Shown: positions 13,901 through 26,500 of the stretch, piece after piece
Layout: the number at the start of each line of letters is the position of its first letter
Numbering within the stretch: the stretch's first letter is position 1
Assembly (NCBI GenBank): GCA_935421135.1
Contig: OW285193.1
Location: forward strand, 16,044,099-16,108,098
DNA length: 64,000 nucleotides
From: Bugulina stolonifera
Taxonomy: Eukaryota; Bryozoa; Gymnolaemata; Cheilostomatida; Bugulidae
Direction of reading: 5' to 3'
The notes under the pieces: generated by a model
The model's input: the letters and a program-made list of their open reading frames with translations, nothing else
Told to the model about the DNA's origin: nothing
Database searches by the model: none
Translations under genes and position numbers: made by a program

Positions 13901-16900
13901 AATCGTCTTGGAAAAGAATCTGCTTAATTCCTACAATCAATATTGAAGTACACACAGATAATAAAGGCTATGTATTATTTTCTACATGTTGCTACAACAT
14001 GGCCGATGCCAAAGCAACTTGAAGTTGTCCTCTCTAAAATCGACACAAACAAAGAGAGGGCAACTTTGCATTGCCATGGAGCATAAAATGTGACAGTGAT
14101 TTCGCTGGTATCCTGTTTTACTAGCTGGAGCATAGTCTGTGGTAAAATTAGCTGAAGATGTGGCATAAGGAAGCATTATTGTGGAGTTAATAGCAAGGCA
14201 TTCATGGCTTTTATAATTATTGTTTTAAGTTATTATTATTTTGCGAATTCAGAAAGCTTTGGGAAGCTTTAGACTTATAAAATTCTGCATAAAATCTTTT
14301 AATCTCAAACATTCTTTATTTCATATTTCAGTTACAGCTACTTCATATTTTTGAATTCCTCTGCCTACACAACAAAACTTGTACCAACAACCAAAACTAT
14401 ATAAGATAGATGTATATTTACATGTATGTATACAGTACCATGTCATCATAATTTATTTGCTGATGCAAAACCAGGGAGTAACACAAGTGAATTTAGCCCA
14501 ACCCTGTTAAATCCTCAATAAGTTTTGAGCTCATCCAAATACTGTTTTAAAGTCCAATCATAGACTGTTGGACTGCTTTGATTATGCTTATAGAAATATT
14601 ACATGCCGGAAGAAGCTGGCTATCCCATTGGTACAAATGACACTCTATCTCCTCAGTACTTTTTGATGGAAATGCATTACGACAATCCACAAGGTATCAA
14701 AGGTGAGTGAGGTACTAGTTGAAGCAATTACGATAAACTTTTTCGGAATTGGCCAAGAGTCCATTTCCATTTACTCAAGCAGTATTGCCAAAGATGCTAA
14801 AAGAAAACATAGTTCACTCAATGATAATACCCTGTCCCCCCAAATACGCCCAATTTGGCAGTCTCGATGTTCCGCAATCTACTTTCCCGCCATTTGCTTA
14901 CTGAGATTTTAGATAGCTGTTCGACTAGCATCGGAGTTTAATGATTGTAATATTTAGCATCCTGTATTAATATCTCGTAACATAAATAGAGGGCCTATAC
15001 GAGGCCGTTATGAAGAAGCGCTTCTTATTGGTCCGCGGAATGCCAATAGCTATTGCCGATTTGCCTGCAAGATGGCACAACTCCTTCCATAATCCGGACC
15101 GGGTTTGGAGGCAGGAGACGGACAGTTTTTGGCCGGAGTGATCCCTCTTTCCTTTTACTCTCTTTGGTATTGCGTAGTATTGCTGTTTTTGTAATTACAT
15201 GCACAATAGCTACTAGAGTATAGAATATTTTTTTGCTCAGGACGGACTGATGATTCTGGTTTGAGATTAATATACACACACAGGCTGAGAGCACATGATG
15301 CAGGTGTTCTGCGTGTTGGAACTGTACTTGGAATTTTTGTGCCTCCCAGAGTTGAACAATTTGATGTCACAGCCTACTGCGATAGCAGCTGCACAAATCA
15401 GGTAAAGGTTAATTTCTAAAAGTTCAACCAGACTAGCGAATATTTTTGCCCCATTTCAACCACCCTTTGCTAGTGTGACGACGTTTTTCTTACTGAACAG
15501 ACACACACTAGCGATAGGCTATCTCCTTCAAAATTTCTAGTGTGATCATGTCTGCCAAGACAAGCAACAATTTTTAATATAAATGTCTCCTACTTGCACA
15601 TTACATCACAGCGAATCAATTTGGAGTTTTTGTTCACTGACAAACGTGTTGAATGGAGTTGGCAAAAGCTTTGCCAGCCAATCAAAAGCCAGCGTAATCA
15701 GGAGCAGAGCGTAAAATATTAAACATGCTTGATATTGGGTTAACAAGGCACTTTCATTCTATCTTGTGACACCCTACTTATCCACCATCATTTTGTGGTG
15801 AATAAGGCGTGAAATTTGCTAGTCTGTTTCTGCTTTTTGGCAAGAACATCAAATAAATCGTACAACTTGTATAAAATAATAAATGTATAGGTTATGACAC
15901 ATTGAGTGGCATATACATGTAGAACATTGCTAATGAAACAATATTTCGCCTTATAGATTTGTTGACAGGTGCTAGCACTGGTTTGCAAGCCCTAGCAACA
16001 CAACAGACAACAGTTTGTTGCACAAGATAATAAGCTAGACATGCATATCACCATTAGTACATTATGTAGGGTACAGAGCTTACAAACTATGATAATATGC
16101 TACATACTGCAACATTTTAGTGGGTACCAGAAGATGGACTGAATGTATTTGGATATTTACTTCATTCCCACCTGCTTGGTATAAAAATCAAGCTAGAGCA
16201 TTACAGAAATGGTAAGGCAGTGGAAATAATGACACACGATGACAATTATGATTTCAACTTTCAAGAGAACAGAAGATTTAAAGAGTACAAGAGACTGCTG
16301 CCAGTAAGTGATGAAGCACATCAGTAAACAGAATAATCAGAGCTGTAGCAGCCATTTTTGGTGTAGGCGGTGTCACCCAAGGCCTGGAGTCCCTGGGGAT
16401 GCCTATAGGTGGGGACGGGACAGTGCCCACCCTGGCCACTGTTGCTCAATGCAAAATGGAATTTTTTTTACAAATAAACAGAAAGCAAGCTCAAGATTAT
16501 TTAATGTCTAGGCTAAGCAGCAATCTTGGGATTTTTATTTGCAACCCAGGCATGTCCAACAGGTTTCCATAACACTAACCAACAAAATAACGCATATTTG
16601 TGTTGCATTGTGCTACATTTTATTGTAACACTATTAGTAACCTGATTCTACTTTTACTATATAGGGAGACACTCTGAAGATCACCTGCACGTACAAGTCT
16701 ACAGGGAGGTCAAAGGTCACCTTCGTGAGTATTTTCCAGGGAGAGAAACAAACAAGTATCAAGTGTTGTACTCTTATTTGATTGTTAAACAAGATTCCTT
16801 TTGGTCCAATACCTGAAGCAGGAAAAGCTGTCTTCTCCATATTTTGTTGGTTGACCACCCCTACTCCAAACTCCAACCACAAACAAGGAACTAAGGCTAT

Positions 16901-18113
16901 CCAAATTTCTCCGCTACTGCACCTAACAGTCATTTCTACATGTGTTATTTCCATAATCAATATTATAAACCTTCAGGGTGGCCTTGCAACTTTTGAAGAA
17001 ATGTGCTTGGCATTCCTCGCCTACTACCCTAAACAGGATGCTGCGAATTGTGATTCTAACCCAACGTTTATGTTTTCTCAACAAGATGAACTGTATTCCG
17101 CCTTCTCTTTGACACCCAACATGTAAGTCCATCAGCTAATAGCAAGCACCACTGTTAGTAGCTAGGAAAAACGTGGTAAGTGGGAAAATGCGAATTTTAG
17201 TAATGTTGCTACAATTTCTTGACTTCACCATCCAGGCTCCAGGTAATTTAGCCTATAGATACTGAAAAGTATAATATCCAGGTCCAAAACTTTATTACTG
17301 TATGGTTTATTAATACCTAGACATACAGCTGCTTACAGCAAGAAACTATGCTAGGCAAGTGGGTGGATCAACAAGTTCAATAATTTGAAATCGTTGACCC
17401 CGGCGCAAATCCAGTATTTACTATATATAGCCACAATGTGGTTAGCGGCCAGCGAACGCAGTAGCTGGAATGGAATGCAGTAACTGGAGCGATGGTATGG
17501 ATAGGCTTTAACTGATGGAACATGCTGCTGAGCTTGTAGTTGCACAACAAAGAACTTTTAGTGTATATTATGTTGAATTACTGCATATCACAGTGTAGTG
17601 TTGTATACATACACTGTACGTGTACAAATGTATATTATGTTGACTTACTGCATATGACTGCGTAGTACTGTAAACAGATACTAGACATTTTGCGCCAATT
17701 GTGACTGCTAACCAATGTGGGACCTTGCTAATAATTATGTTATCGAGTGAGCTGTTAAGGTCATAAAATAATTCTCTACATAATAGGTCAATGAGCGCTG
17801 GATATCCGATGATAGAGCTAAAGCCAGCTCTTAACACAATCACAGACTGGACTGATAGAAGAGTGGCCATTGCACAGATGAGATACCGAGACGGCATCCA
17901 TGTTACAGATTGTACCAAATCAGACGGTCAAAGATACGAGGTGTGGAATATTCTGTCAATTGAAAAACCATTTGATTATTAATTGTCATCTGTGCTATCT
18001 TTAGTTGGACTTGTTATTTATTGTTTTACTTTTGTCGTGTTTAGACAGGCTACATTGATTCATCTGCTTATCCGACAATTAAAGTAGCAGATGATGGAGA
18101 CGCATGTGAATAG
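10952..18113 (+). CDS. DBH/MOXD1-like copper type II monooxygenase, array copy A (tail-less)
   Basis: Secretory-pathway ascorbate-dependent copper hydroxylase of the dopamine beta-hydroxylase/MOXD1 family; the substrate is unknown. Exons: 10952-11110, 11335-11448, 11617-11763, 12233-12415, 12581-12664, 13215-13403, 14594-14702, 15241-15401, 16121-16303, 16665-16724, 16977-17122, 17787-17940, 18045-18113; 585 aa. A signal peptide (MDKLISSAVFCLIILHVGYV) is followed by a DOMON domain to about residue 170, with DYTLLSS and FKRKINTCDSDDYD as in DBH. The two monooxygenase domains follow. CuH ligands are VHH (H243, H244) and MHYDN (H320); CuM ligands are HSH (H397, H399) and EEMC (M472). An in-frame ATG at 10865 is rejected as start because all paralogs begin at the position used here. 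The donor after exon 12 (GTGTGG) is weak. TAG at 18111-18113 stops the frame about 30 codons before the paralogs' end, so the hydrophobic tail is absent and a soluble secreted enzyme is inferred. Confidence 0.88.
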
Positions 18114-19069
18114 GAAGAAGACAACTCTATAAGCTCAATACTTGTGTGGAATACTACTGATACCTTTATAAAGTACTGGGTTGAAAAGTTAAACAATATA
18201 ATATATACACAGTGAGAAGCAAGATATATTGTGTAATTTGGGTTTGGGGTAAGGGCAGACAGCTGACTAAATATAGAGAAGGCAACACCTCTATATTACT
18301 CGTCACATTACTTCTCTATATGATGGATCTTATTAGAGATCCTTGTACTTGTTTCTGGCTCATAATACAGTTTCTGTTGACACAGGGCTGGTAATAAAAA
18401 TACCCCAAATGCCTATTAACATCTTCAGAAATCCATGTTTCTTATTTTTCTATTTCATTATTTTACTATGATATATCTAGTTTGCTTGTGTTTGTAGAAT
18501 GTTAACTTATTTGTTCCACTTGTGATTTTCAATACAATTTCTACATTATATCAACATTGTGCTTATTATGTTAAACTGTTTTCCAAGAGTGTTGGTGGAT
18601 TATGCATTAAAACGGTGAGCTATCTGTCTCCACAAGTGTTTGTTTTATTCTGTGTCCCTCGGATAAAATGAGAAAAAATTTTAGTGAACATGGTATCAGA
18701 ATCTGGATTGAATATACATGTAGAGGAGCCTTCCATGGATAGGGGAAATTTGATTTATGAAAAGCTTATTGACAAACCTGACACCAAAAACTGGCACAAA
18801 CAGCACTACAGCATGAATACATGTCATGTTGCGCAGCAGTGAGCTACAGACTTTGTATGAAATGCACATGCCCAGTGTTGTGACTTCAAACAGCTTTCGG
18901 TCATGACACCAGTAACCCCTCTCCTCCCATGTTCCCAAGACTGTGAAACAGTGATGAAAGAGCATGTAAGGCAGTCATCTAATTGATAGCCTGACTAGAA
19001 TAAGGATAGGCCTACAGGTTTGTACAATATGTTACAATGTATAGTAGGAAATGCATTTCATCATACTGT
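18114..19069. other. Region downstream of monooxygenase A
   Basis: The first roughly 60 bases after the stop are still recognisable as relics of the paralogs' last exon (codons resembling EEDNSISS). The rest shows no gene. Open frames on the minus strand at 18696-18965 have no recognisable similarity. Confidence 0.5.
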
Positions 19070-19074
19070 AGTAT

Positions 19075-21458
19075 TGTGATGGTACAAGACATTTGTATAC
19101 GACTCCAGCTACCCGGATGAAACCTCATAGCACCTTAAGTGCCTAGTAGTTGCCACAGCACTACTCAGCTAACACTCGTACTCTCATACCCAGCTGTTCG
19201 TATACTCATACTCAACTGTATTGCATGTCTAAACCATTCATTTACTGTCTACATACGTGTGTATTTATGTGTTTATATCCATTCTACTTAACTATATACC
19301 AATGTACATTCATGTATGGCAATTACTGAGTAGGCCTGCACGGTGTTTCGGTTTCAAACGATGTAAACGGTGTGTGAACCCTCGGTGTTACACATCGGCA
19401 AATTTTTTATGCACCGAATCGTACCGGCACCGTGCCCAAACGATATATCGATGGTTCGGTGTAGTTCGATGTTATCGAACCGGATCGCTATGCCAGTAGT
19501 CATTCAATATTCATGCGGTCTAATATCACGTGTTTTTGTTTACCTCACTTCAAACTAGGTTGCATACCTTCGCTTATCCGTTTCCACATTAACTGCCATC
19601 GTGGCTGTGATTGATTATCAATGTTGTGGAGGTAATAATTATTATTGAATTATAATAAATTGATTAATAATTACGTAACTTAGCAGATTCTGCGTATATT
19701 ATATTCTATCGTTTGCATATGATTACTTTGTTCATGAATAGTGTGCTGAAATAGAATAGTAGTATACGATCGAATATAATGGATTATTGTAATATAATTA
19801 AATTTAAACATACCATTGGATTAATTATTATATTATAATTAATCTACTACTAATGTTTAAATTTGATTATAATCGCTTGTAACTAAGAATAGCTACAATG
19901 CTTATAATAAATAATTAATCATTATTAATTATGGTTTTTTAATTTAAAATCGTTGTGTAGTTATGCTTTTGGTAAGCACCAGCTGTTTATTTATTTAAAA
20001 AAAAATAAGCTAATACTAATGTTCAATCAATGTTTTGTAGGTAGAATTCATCGGACTGAGCCATCGTAATATCCAATCTGAAGACAAATCTGCTAGATTC
20101 AATCGGTGGACACATTGAATTACACTAAATCAGCAATCTATCAAGAAAGCTTGCAAGAAAGATTTCCTACATTATCATTACATCATATACAACTATGCTA
20201 GCGTTTCTTCTTTCTCTTGTGATATGAAGTTAGCTCATGTAATTTTAAATTTGCTATCTTTTTGTGTCAATGGTACGAGTGTGGTGGAAACAATGATTGC
20301 TGTTTTTCTTCTGTAATTTGGTCACAATCAGTAATAAATCTAATAAATTATATGTAGTCGGTTGGGTGTGTCCAGCCTCATGTTTTTATATTTAATATAT
20401 TTATTAAAATTATATAAAATAGGTGAATTAAGACCCAATGCAACTTAAGACTTACTAGACTACATGGGCAAATACAAAATCTTGGAATAGGAGTAAGCAC
20501 TGATTACTTTCATTAACCCAATAGCCACTTAAATAAAAATAATATACATATACTATGTTTTATTGAAGCCATATCTGAAAACAAAATAAACAATGATTGG
20601 CATGAACTCATGTTGCAAGAAAGTGTTGAGGATTTTCGTTCCCCTGTATTGAACGATCATGATGGGACAACTCCATTAGGCAAACTAGCTCCTGGACCGG
20701 TTCGATCCGGTATATCAAACCAAAGTTGACACCGTCTAACACCGCTTGAGACCAGGATCAAGAGGTCCGGTGCGGTTCGGTATATCGATCCAAATTTGGC
20801 ACTGATTGACACCAAATGAGACCAGGCACAAGAGAACCGGTGTCAACCGGTGTTTGATTACCACCACCCCAAAAACCGAATATCAGTGGGGAGGCAACAC
20901 CGGTGCCGGCCTATTACTGAGTCTTTTGGTACTTTTTATACCCATGTAAAGAGGCCCGACCTCTCAGAATCCTTTGATATTCATTTTGTACATGAATTGG
21001 ATAAGCAACTTTTGTATAACCCGACCTATTTTGGGTTGGCCGTCGGGCTTCTGGCGGCCATGTTGTTGCGCAACTTCCGGACGACCCTACGTCGTCTTTT
21101 CCCGACACTACGTCGGGCGGAAGTTCTTATACTATATAAAGGACCATGTTTTATCATTCGTTGTCTCAGTCTTGGCTTGGCTTTCAATAAAGACACATCT
21201 ATACTTGATACAGAGACTTTCACTTCCTTTTGCCAGGTCATTCGCTTAGCGAACTGCCTACTAGGTCGGATCACTCTCTTTCATAGTATAGTCTACAGGC
21301 TAGACTCAGGAACAGATGGGTCGTCTCTGGTAGTACTTTGACTACTGAGACCGCTCGATCTTTCATGTAATGAGAAGGCCTAGCACCACTCAGAGGCACT
21401 TCATTTCTTGGGTCGGCAGTCGTCCAAAGACGGCCGCTCGCAAACCAGAAACTATTAC
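19075..21458 (+). mobile_element. Solo LTR, interrupted by a hAT-type insertion
   Basis: Starts TGTGATGGTAC like the LTRs at 43709 and 48055 and ends ...ACTATTAC. Direct repeats AGTAT flank it at 19070-19074 and 21459-21463, as expected for a 5-bp LTR target duplication. The 3' part (from about 20914) aligns closely with the complete element's LTR, including the pyrimidine-rich ACGTCGTCTTTTCCCGACA segment, the TATATAAAG box and the AATAAAGACACATCTATACT segment. The 5' part (19075-19330) is diverged and about 130 bases longer. Without the 1583-base insertion and its 8-base duplication the LTR is about 793 bases. No internal region remains, so it arose by LTR-LTR recombination. Confidence 0.78.
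19331..20913. mobile_element. Non-autonomous hAT-type DNA transposon (1583 bp)
   Basis: Perfect 8-bp target duplications TTACTGAG lie at 19323-19330 and 20914-20921. Imperfect terminal inverted repeats start TAGGCCTGCACGGTGTT on the left and, read inward, TAGGCCGGCACCGGTGTT on the right. Subterminal regions are rich in CGGTTCG/CGAACCGG and TATATCGAT motifs, as hAT transposases prefer, and the centre is strongly AT-rich. No transposase coding is seen. It sits inside the solo LTR, so it is younger than that LTR. Confidence 0.85.
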
Positions 21459-21463
21459 AGTAT

Positions 21464-22062
21464 TGTAGTTACAGAAAAAATAAGTTAGTTTGATAATAAT
21501 ACTTATTTTATAAATGTCAAAGCGAAATTGAAGAAATTGTGGAATTGAAATATTCTCCATATATTATATGCTTCCTCATGCTTGTGACATTGCAATAAAG
21601 TTTTATGGTGGTTAGCCAAGAACTGGTTTTGAATCACGTTATTAATTTATAAAATAACTGAGTATCAGTTTCTAGTGTGCAACTCGCAAGGCTGGGGAAG
21701 CACTGTGTAACAATAATCATCGCTCAAGTTTTGTCCAACTTGTCACTGTTAAAAAGTGACAATTGAAAGCAGATGTTTGGCAAAGCAGACTCATAATTGA
21801 AAAATATCTGTCCACCTCCTCTTTTCCCAAAAAACGCATGCCCAGAGAAGATGCTATTTGAAAAACCTGCAGTTTCGAATTGCTGTTTGCGAACAGGCCT
21901 CTACCACCTACATCAGATAGGTTGCTACATTTATTAGCTAGTACTGCTCTAGTGTTTATGCGAGTATTCTAGATAAATATACATGTAAATTCGCAATGAT
22001 GAATCCTGTCTAAATGATGCGTTGACAAGATGATACCAGATGCCTCTACAAACTGTCTCATG
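21464..22062. other. Spacer between solo LTR and mariner
   Basis: No gene, repeat or conserved element recognised. Confidence 0.4.
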
Positions 22063-22064
22063 TA

Positions 22065-22995
22065 TGAGGGTCATTCAGTACATAAGGTGAATTTTTTCAT
22101 ATGAAGACTTGTATTGTACATAGAAACAAAATTTTTTTTTATTCTTCTACATAATCTCCATTTAATGACATACTCTTTTTCCATCTGTATATGAGCTTCT
22201 GAACTCTTTCTACATTAAAATCTTTGGATTGGCATTTTAGCCAATCGCTCACAGTTATCTGTACCTCTTCATCACCAGTAAAATGTTTTCCTCTCATGAA
22301 CAAGGGTCCAAACAAGTGTAAATCAGACTGGGTAAGATTTGGGCTATAGGGTGGATGAGGTAGCAGTTCCCAACCATACTGGTTGATGGTTTCCATTGTT
22401 GTGGCTGCAGTGTGAGGGCTGGCATTGTCATGCTCAAGGGTCAGAATTTTGGAAACCCATCGACAGCTGACTTTGGGGTAGGAGAGATCTTCGTGAACAA
22501 TTCTCTGTGCTGTACCTACTGATATGCTTAATTTTCTTGAGATGTCATCCACTCTCAGTCTTCTTTCAGTCCTAATGAGATTATCAACAGATTGGGTCAT
22601 GGTAGAGGTTCTCACCTCTGTAGGCCTGCCTGACTTTTCTTGATCATGAACACTTGTCCAGCCTTCTTTGAACAATTTAGCCCATTTTTAGACCTTTTTT
22701 GGCCAAAACAAGCTGTTCCATACACATTTAACATCATGCTATGCATTTCTCTGGGTTTACATCTTTCAGTCACAAAAAAATTTATTCCGGACCTCTGCTC
22801 AATCCTGGAGCATTCTGCTTGATTAGTGATTTGGCAAAAGCTCAAAAAATGTAGGAAAGATAATCATAATCTCAAAATAAATTGGTGGGTATTTTTAAAT
22901 GGAAACTATGTAGAAAAATAAAATAAAATTATGTTTCTATGTACAATACAAGTCCTTATATGAAAAAATTCACCTTACTTACTGAATGACCCTCG
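22065..22995 (-). mobile_element. Mariner-family transposon, internally deleted
   Basis: Inverted ends of about 60 bases (GAGGGTCATTCAGTA then AAGGTGAATTTTTTCATAT) face each other at 22065 and 22995. TA dinucleotides flank them at 22063-22064 and 22996-22997, the normal mariner target duplication. Total length is 931 bases, against about 1.3 kb for a complete mariner. It encodes the broken transposase at 22139-22845. Confidence 0.9.
22139..22845 (-). pseudogene. Mariner transposase, frameshifted and missing the first catalytic Asp
   Basis: The N-terminal part (with IEQRSGINFFV and a helix-turn-helix-like segment) lies in one frame at 22612-22845. The remainder continues in another frame from about 22675, so there is a frameshift. 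The second part holds KSGRPTE, then a junction at WVSKILTLEHDNASPHTA, then LLPHPPYSPNLTQSDLHLF and SLNGDYVEE. HDNA and SDLHLF carry the second and third aspartates of the mariner DD34D triad. The block with the first Asp (around DETW in relatives) is deleted at the junction. Inactive as an enzyme, though its ends could be mobilised in trans. Confidence 0.88.
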
Positions 22996-22997
22996 TA

Positions 22998-23584
22998 CAT
23001 GTATGACATATCATTACCTCATTACACAGTTTGCTCAGAATTTTTAGAATGAGGATATGTTTAAGAATTTCAAAGTTATATTTTCAATAGTATAGTATAA
23101 ATAAGAATTATGATAAAATCTTGAATTGTTCAGGATAATTTGGTGAGGCGTGACTCCTACTTATATACAAAATGTATGCATCATCACCTGTGTGAATTGC
23201 AGTATTAACTGAACAGGTGTGGAACATTATTTTGTTATAAGGAAACCACTAGGCTAGAAACCAAATAAAGCACAATATGTTGTTCAGAATTTGTACTATG
23301 GTACTGTTTATGGCTGTGAATCGTCACATGAGAGTGAGTGTGAGCTGCAATCATGTGACTTGATTGGGTGAGTTTTCCTTTGAGTATTTTTTATTTAATC
23401 ATTCATTGGACTTGAATGAACCCATTGTAAGACTACATGATTGTATAATGATATATGAAAAAGCCACTCAAGCAAAAATCAATACTTAATATTGTTCACT
23501 TTAAACACTGGCATTGTCAATACGCTGTTCGCTGTTCGGCTTGCTACTCCCAATCATTTGCACACAGGTGGGCAGCAGATCAAC
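22998..23584. other. Spacer upstream of monooxygenase B
   Basis: Presumed promoter and 5' UTR of copy B. No TATA box or other element could be assigned with confidence. Confidence 0.4.
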
Positions 23585-26500
23585 ATGGAGAAATCAATTT
23601 TTCTTGCAGCTTTTTGCTTGATAATTTTCCGTGTTGGGTATATAAATGGTGAGGAAGTTAAAATCTATTTAGATCCAGAGGACAAGTACGAGGTTACTTG
23701 GTCATTTGACGGTACAGGGCCTTCTAATGAAATTACTTTCACTGTAAGTCAATTATCGTAGATATATTTCATACAACATTAACGGCTGTTTGGCAACATA
23801 TTTTGTGGGGCAGAGCTCTCAGCCAACTGATAGTGGGAAACAGTGAAACAATTTTAAATGCTTCTTGATACAAAATTCAACAAGTTCTCCGTATTGTCAG
23901 GTTAAGTGTGAGACAACAGGATGGGTGGGTCTAGGACTATCCCCTAATGGAGGAATGGCTGGAGCTGACATTGTGGTTATGTGGATTGATGGTGATGGAA
24001 AAGCTCATATCAAGGTATGATAAATCTGAAACTGAATTTATCACATGTACATGTAGTGAGTACTGCGCTATAGTCTATAATAATTATTATTATACATGTA
24101 CATTGTACATGTAGTTCACAATATTTTAACTAGTTGATAAATCTGTTGTCGAACCAATCTATACATACCTTTACACATGAAATAGTATCATTTTACCCAG
24201 TGTCAAACCAGGTAGAATGTGATGGGGATACACGCTGTATGTTTAGTAGCGTAATCACCTTGAGGAATCTGTGTTGTGGAATTGAGCGCTACTCTTTTGT
24301 GTGTAGCTTTACTAAATATACATGTACATCTTTCAACTTTCATTTATGAACAACCCACGTACTACAGCGAGACAGCATCGCTCAACTAAAATTCTATATT
24401 CTCACCAGTTGTAACTTAGAACTAAAATGCAAATATCTATTTTCCCTCTCTAATTCCCATGTACACCTGCCAAGCAAAAAATCATCACATAGTACACAAT
24501 GTTTTACTGGAAAGCCCCACCAAGTCTCTAGTACACATGAAAAGCAAAAATAAATCCGCGGTTTTTTCAACTGGAAATGCCCCAAGTCTTTCTAAAAATT
24601 TGCCTTTAACAATTTTTCGTTTCCAAGAAAAATGATGATTTTTCACGTTCCAGCCAATGTGCAACTTGTGTGCATATAAAATAGTGAGATTTCCATGAAT
24701 GCAATGCTTGTCATTACCTATACCTATTTCCTTTTGCTAAAGAAGAATTCTATAATACGAGAGACAGACTAGGGCACTAAGCAGATGTATTGTTTGCTAT
24801 TCCAATGTATAATATGTCTAGTATATGTAGGTCTATCTGTAACATACTTACAGGATATGCACGCAATCTCCAATGGGTTCCCGTCGGAAGACGCCTCTCA
24901 GGACTACACTCTGCTATCATCTTCTGAGAAGAATGATGTTTCTACCTTCACTTTCAAGAGAAAGATCAACACCTGTGATTCAGATGACTACAAGATTATG
25001 GTAAGTTATAGAATACCTGATAGATAGTGCCATACGAATAGTCGAGTAACTTCTGCTGTCAGAAATGTAAATTTAGCTCTCAAATCAAATACATGTACAT
25101 ACATACATGTACATACATACATGTACATACATACATGCACATACATACATGTACATACATGCATGTACATACATACATGTATGTATGTACATGTATGTAT
25201 GTGCATGTATGTATGTACATGTATGTATGTACATGTATGTATGTACTTGTATGTATGTACATGTATGTATGTACATGTATGTATGTACTCGTATGTATGT
25301 GCATGTATGTATGTACATGTACATACATGTAAATAGGTAAATACATACAGAAATTTTTGCAGTTTTTTCCAGGAATATTCTGCTAAGGTAGAATCCCTTA
25401 GTCATGATTAAACCTATTACATGTATTATTAGGTCCTTTGCATTATTATATCAGGGGTATAGAATTACTCCACATTGCTTAGCCAACAATTGTATGACCT
25501 GAATATTGATCTGGTCACTAAGCGAGAACACAAATATTATAATTCAGTCACCAATGCAAATAATATTAGCATAATAGCCTATAGTAATGATAGCATTATC
25601 ACAATAGCCTATAGTAGTCTAATACCTACACAAATTCAATACCATAAGATCACCTGATTGTTTACACTCCCACATTTTCACCCTTAATATTCCATGTGAG
25701 CCCTACGCTACAATACGCTACACTCTAGCACAGGAGTGCCCAGAATTGTTGGCCAAAGATCATTTTTCAGAATTAGCCTATGAGGGTTACATACTCTGCT
25801 TTGTGCAGAAGAGCTTTCGGTGTGCTGAAAGCTGCAAGGATCCAGCTAATGTATAATTATATTGAGAGAGCTCCATGGAGTCACAGAGAGCCATACACAC
25901 TCCACTAACAAGTAGAGCCATACACACTCCAGCAACAAGTAGCAGGCTGCTCTTGCTCCTTGCAGGACACTACATAGCAGGCTTTACTTTCATGCAGCAA
26001 AAAATATACAATTTGTGCTGTGCAATTTTTTATTAGGGCATGAGGGCATCTAAAAATAAGCATAGAGCCACATGTGGCCCTGAAACCCTGATCTAGTGTA
26101 TACAAGCACTACTAGAGTACTAGCAGTACTAGAGTACTAGCACTATGAGCACAGCCCGTACATCATGTACATCTAGTTAGGTCAGCAAGGTTTTCCCAAA
26201 CAAAAACAGTATCCTACAGTCTAAATGCGTATTTTACTAGACTAATCCCTAAACTATACTATGTCTGTGTGTATTTTGCCTTCGGCAGGGCCCTCATTCT
26301 TCTCCTCTCCAAAATTCTCTATTCCCTGCCTCCCTCTTCTAACAATGATATTTCTTTTTATTTTGTATATCATCGATCATCATCATTTTCTCTAAACTAT
26401 ACTATAGCCAATCCTAAATATTGTAAATATCGCAAATGGAGTTCTTGATAATAATAATTTCATTCTAAAACCCAGTTTATGGTTCCTTGGTCTTTCACAA

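Noticed and set aside
12838..14166. Several 60-90 codon frames in introns 5 and 6 of copy A
   Set aside because: AT-rich, without family similarity, between well-supported exons.
16308..16511. 67-codon frame overlapping intron 9 of copy A, GC-richer than its surroundings
   Set aside because: No recognisable product. It starts at the exon 9 donor and has no partner exon. It may be a small repeat, but none could be shown.
18271..18321. Short inverted repeat ATATAGAGAAG ... CTTCTCTATAT
   Set aside because: Only 11 bases with a loop of about 29 in AT-rich DNA; expected by chance at this window size.
20850..21341. 163-codon open frame and overlapping frames
   Set aside because: They cross the hAT/LTR boundary and lie in LTR sequence. 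The same frames recur in the LTRs at 43835 and 48181, where they are non-coding.
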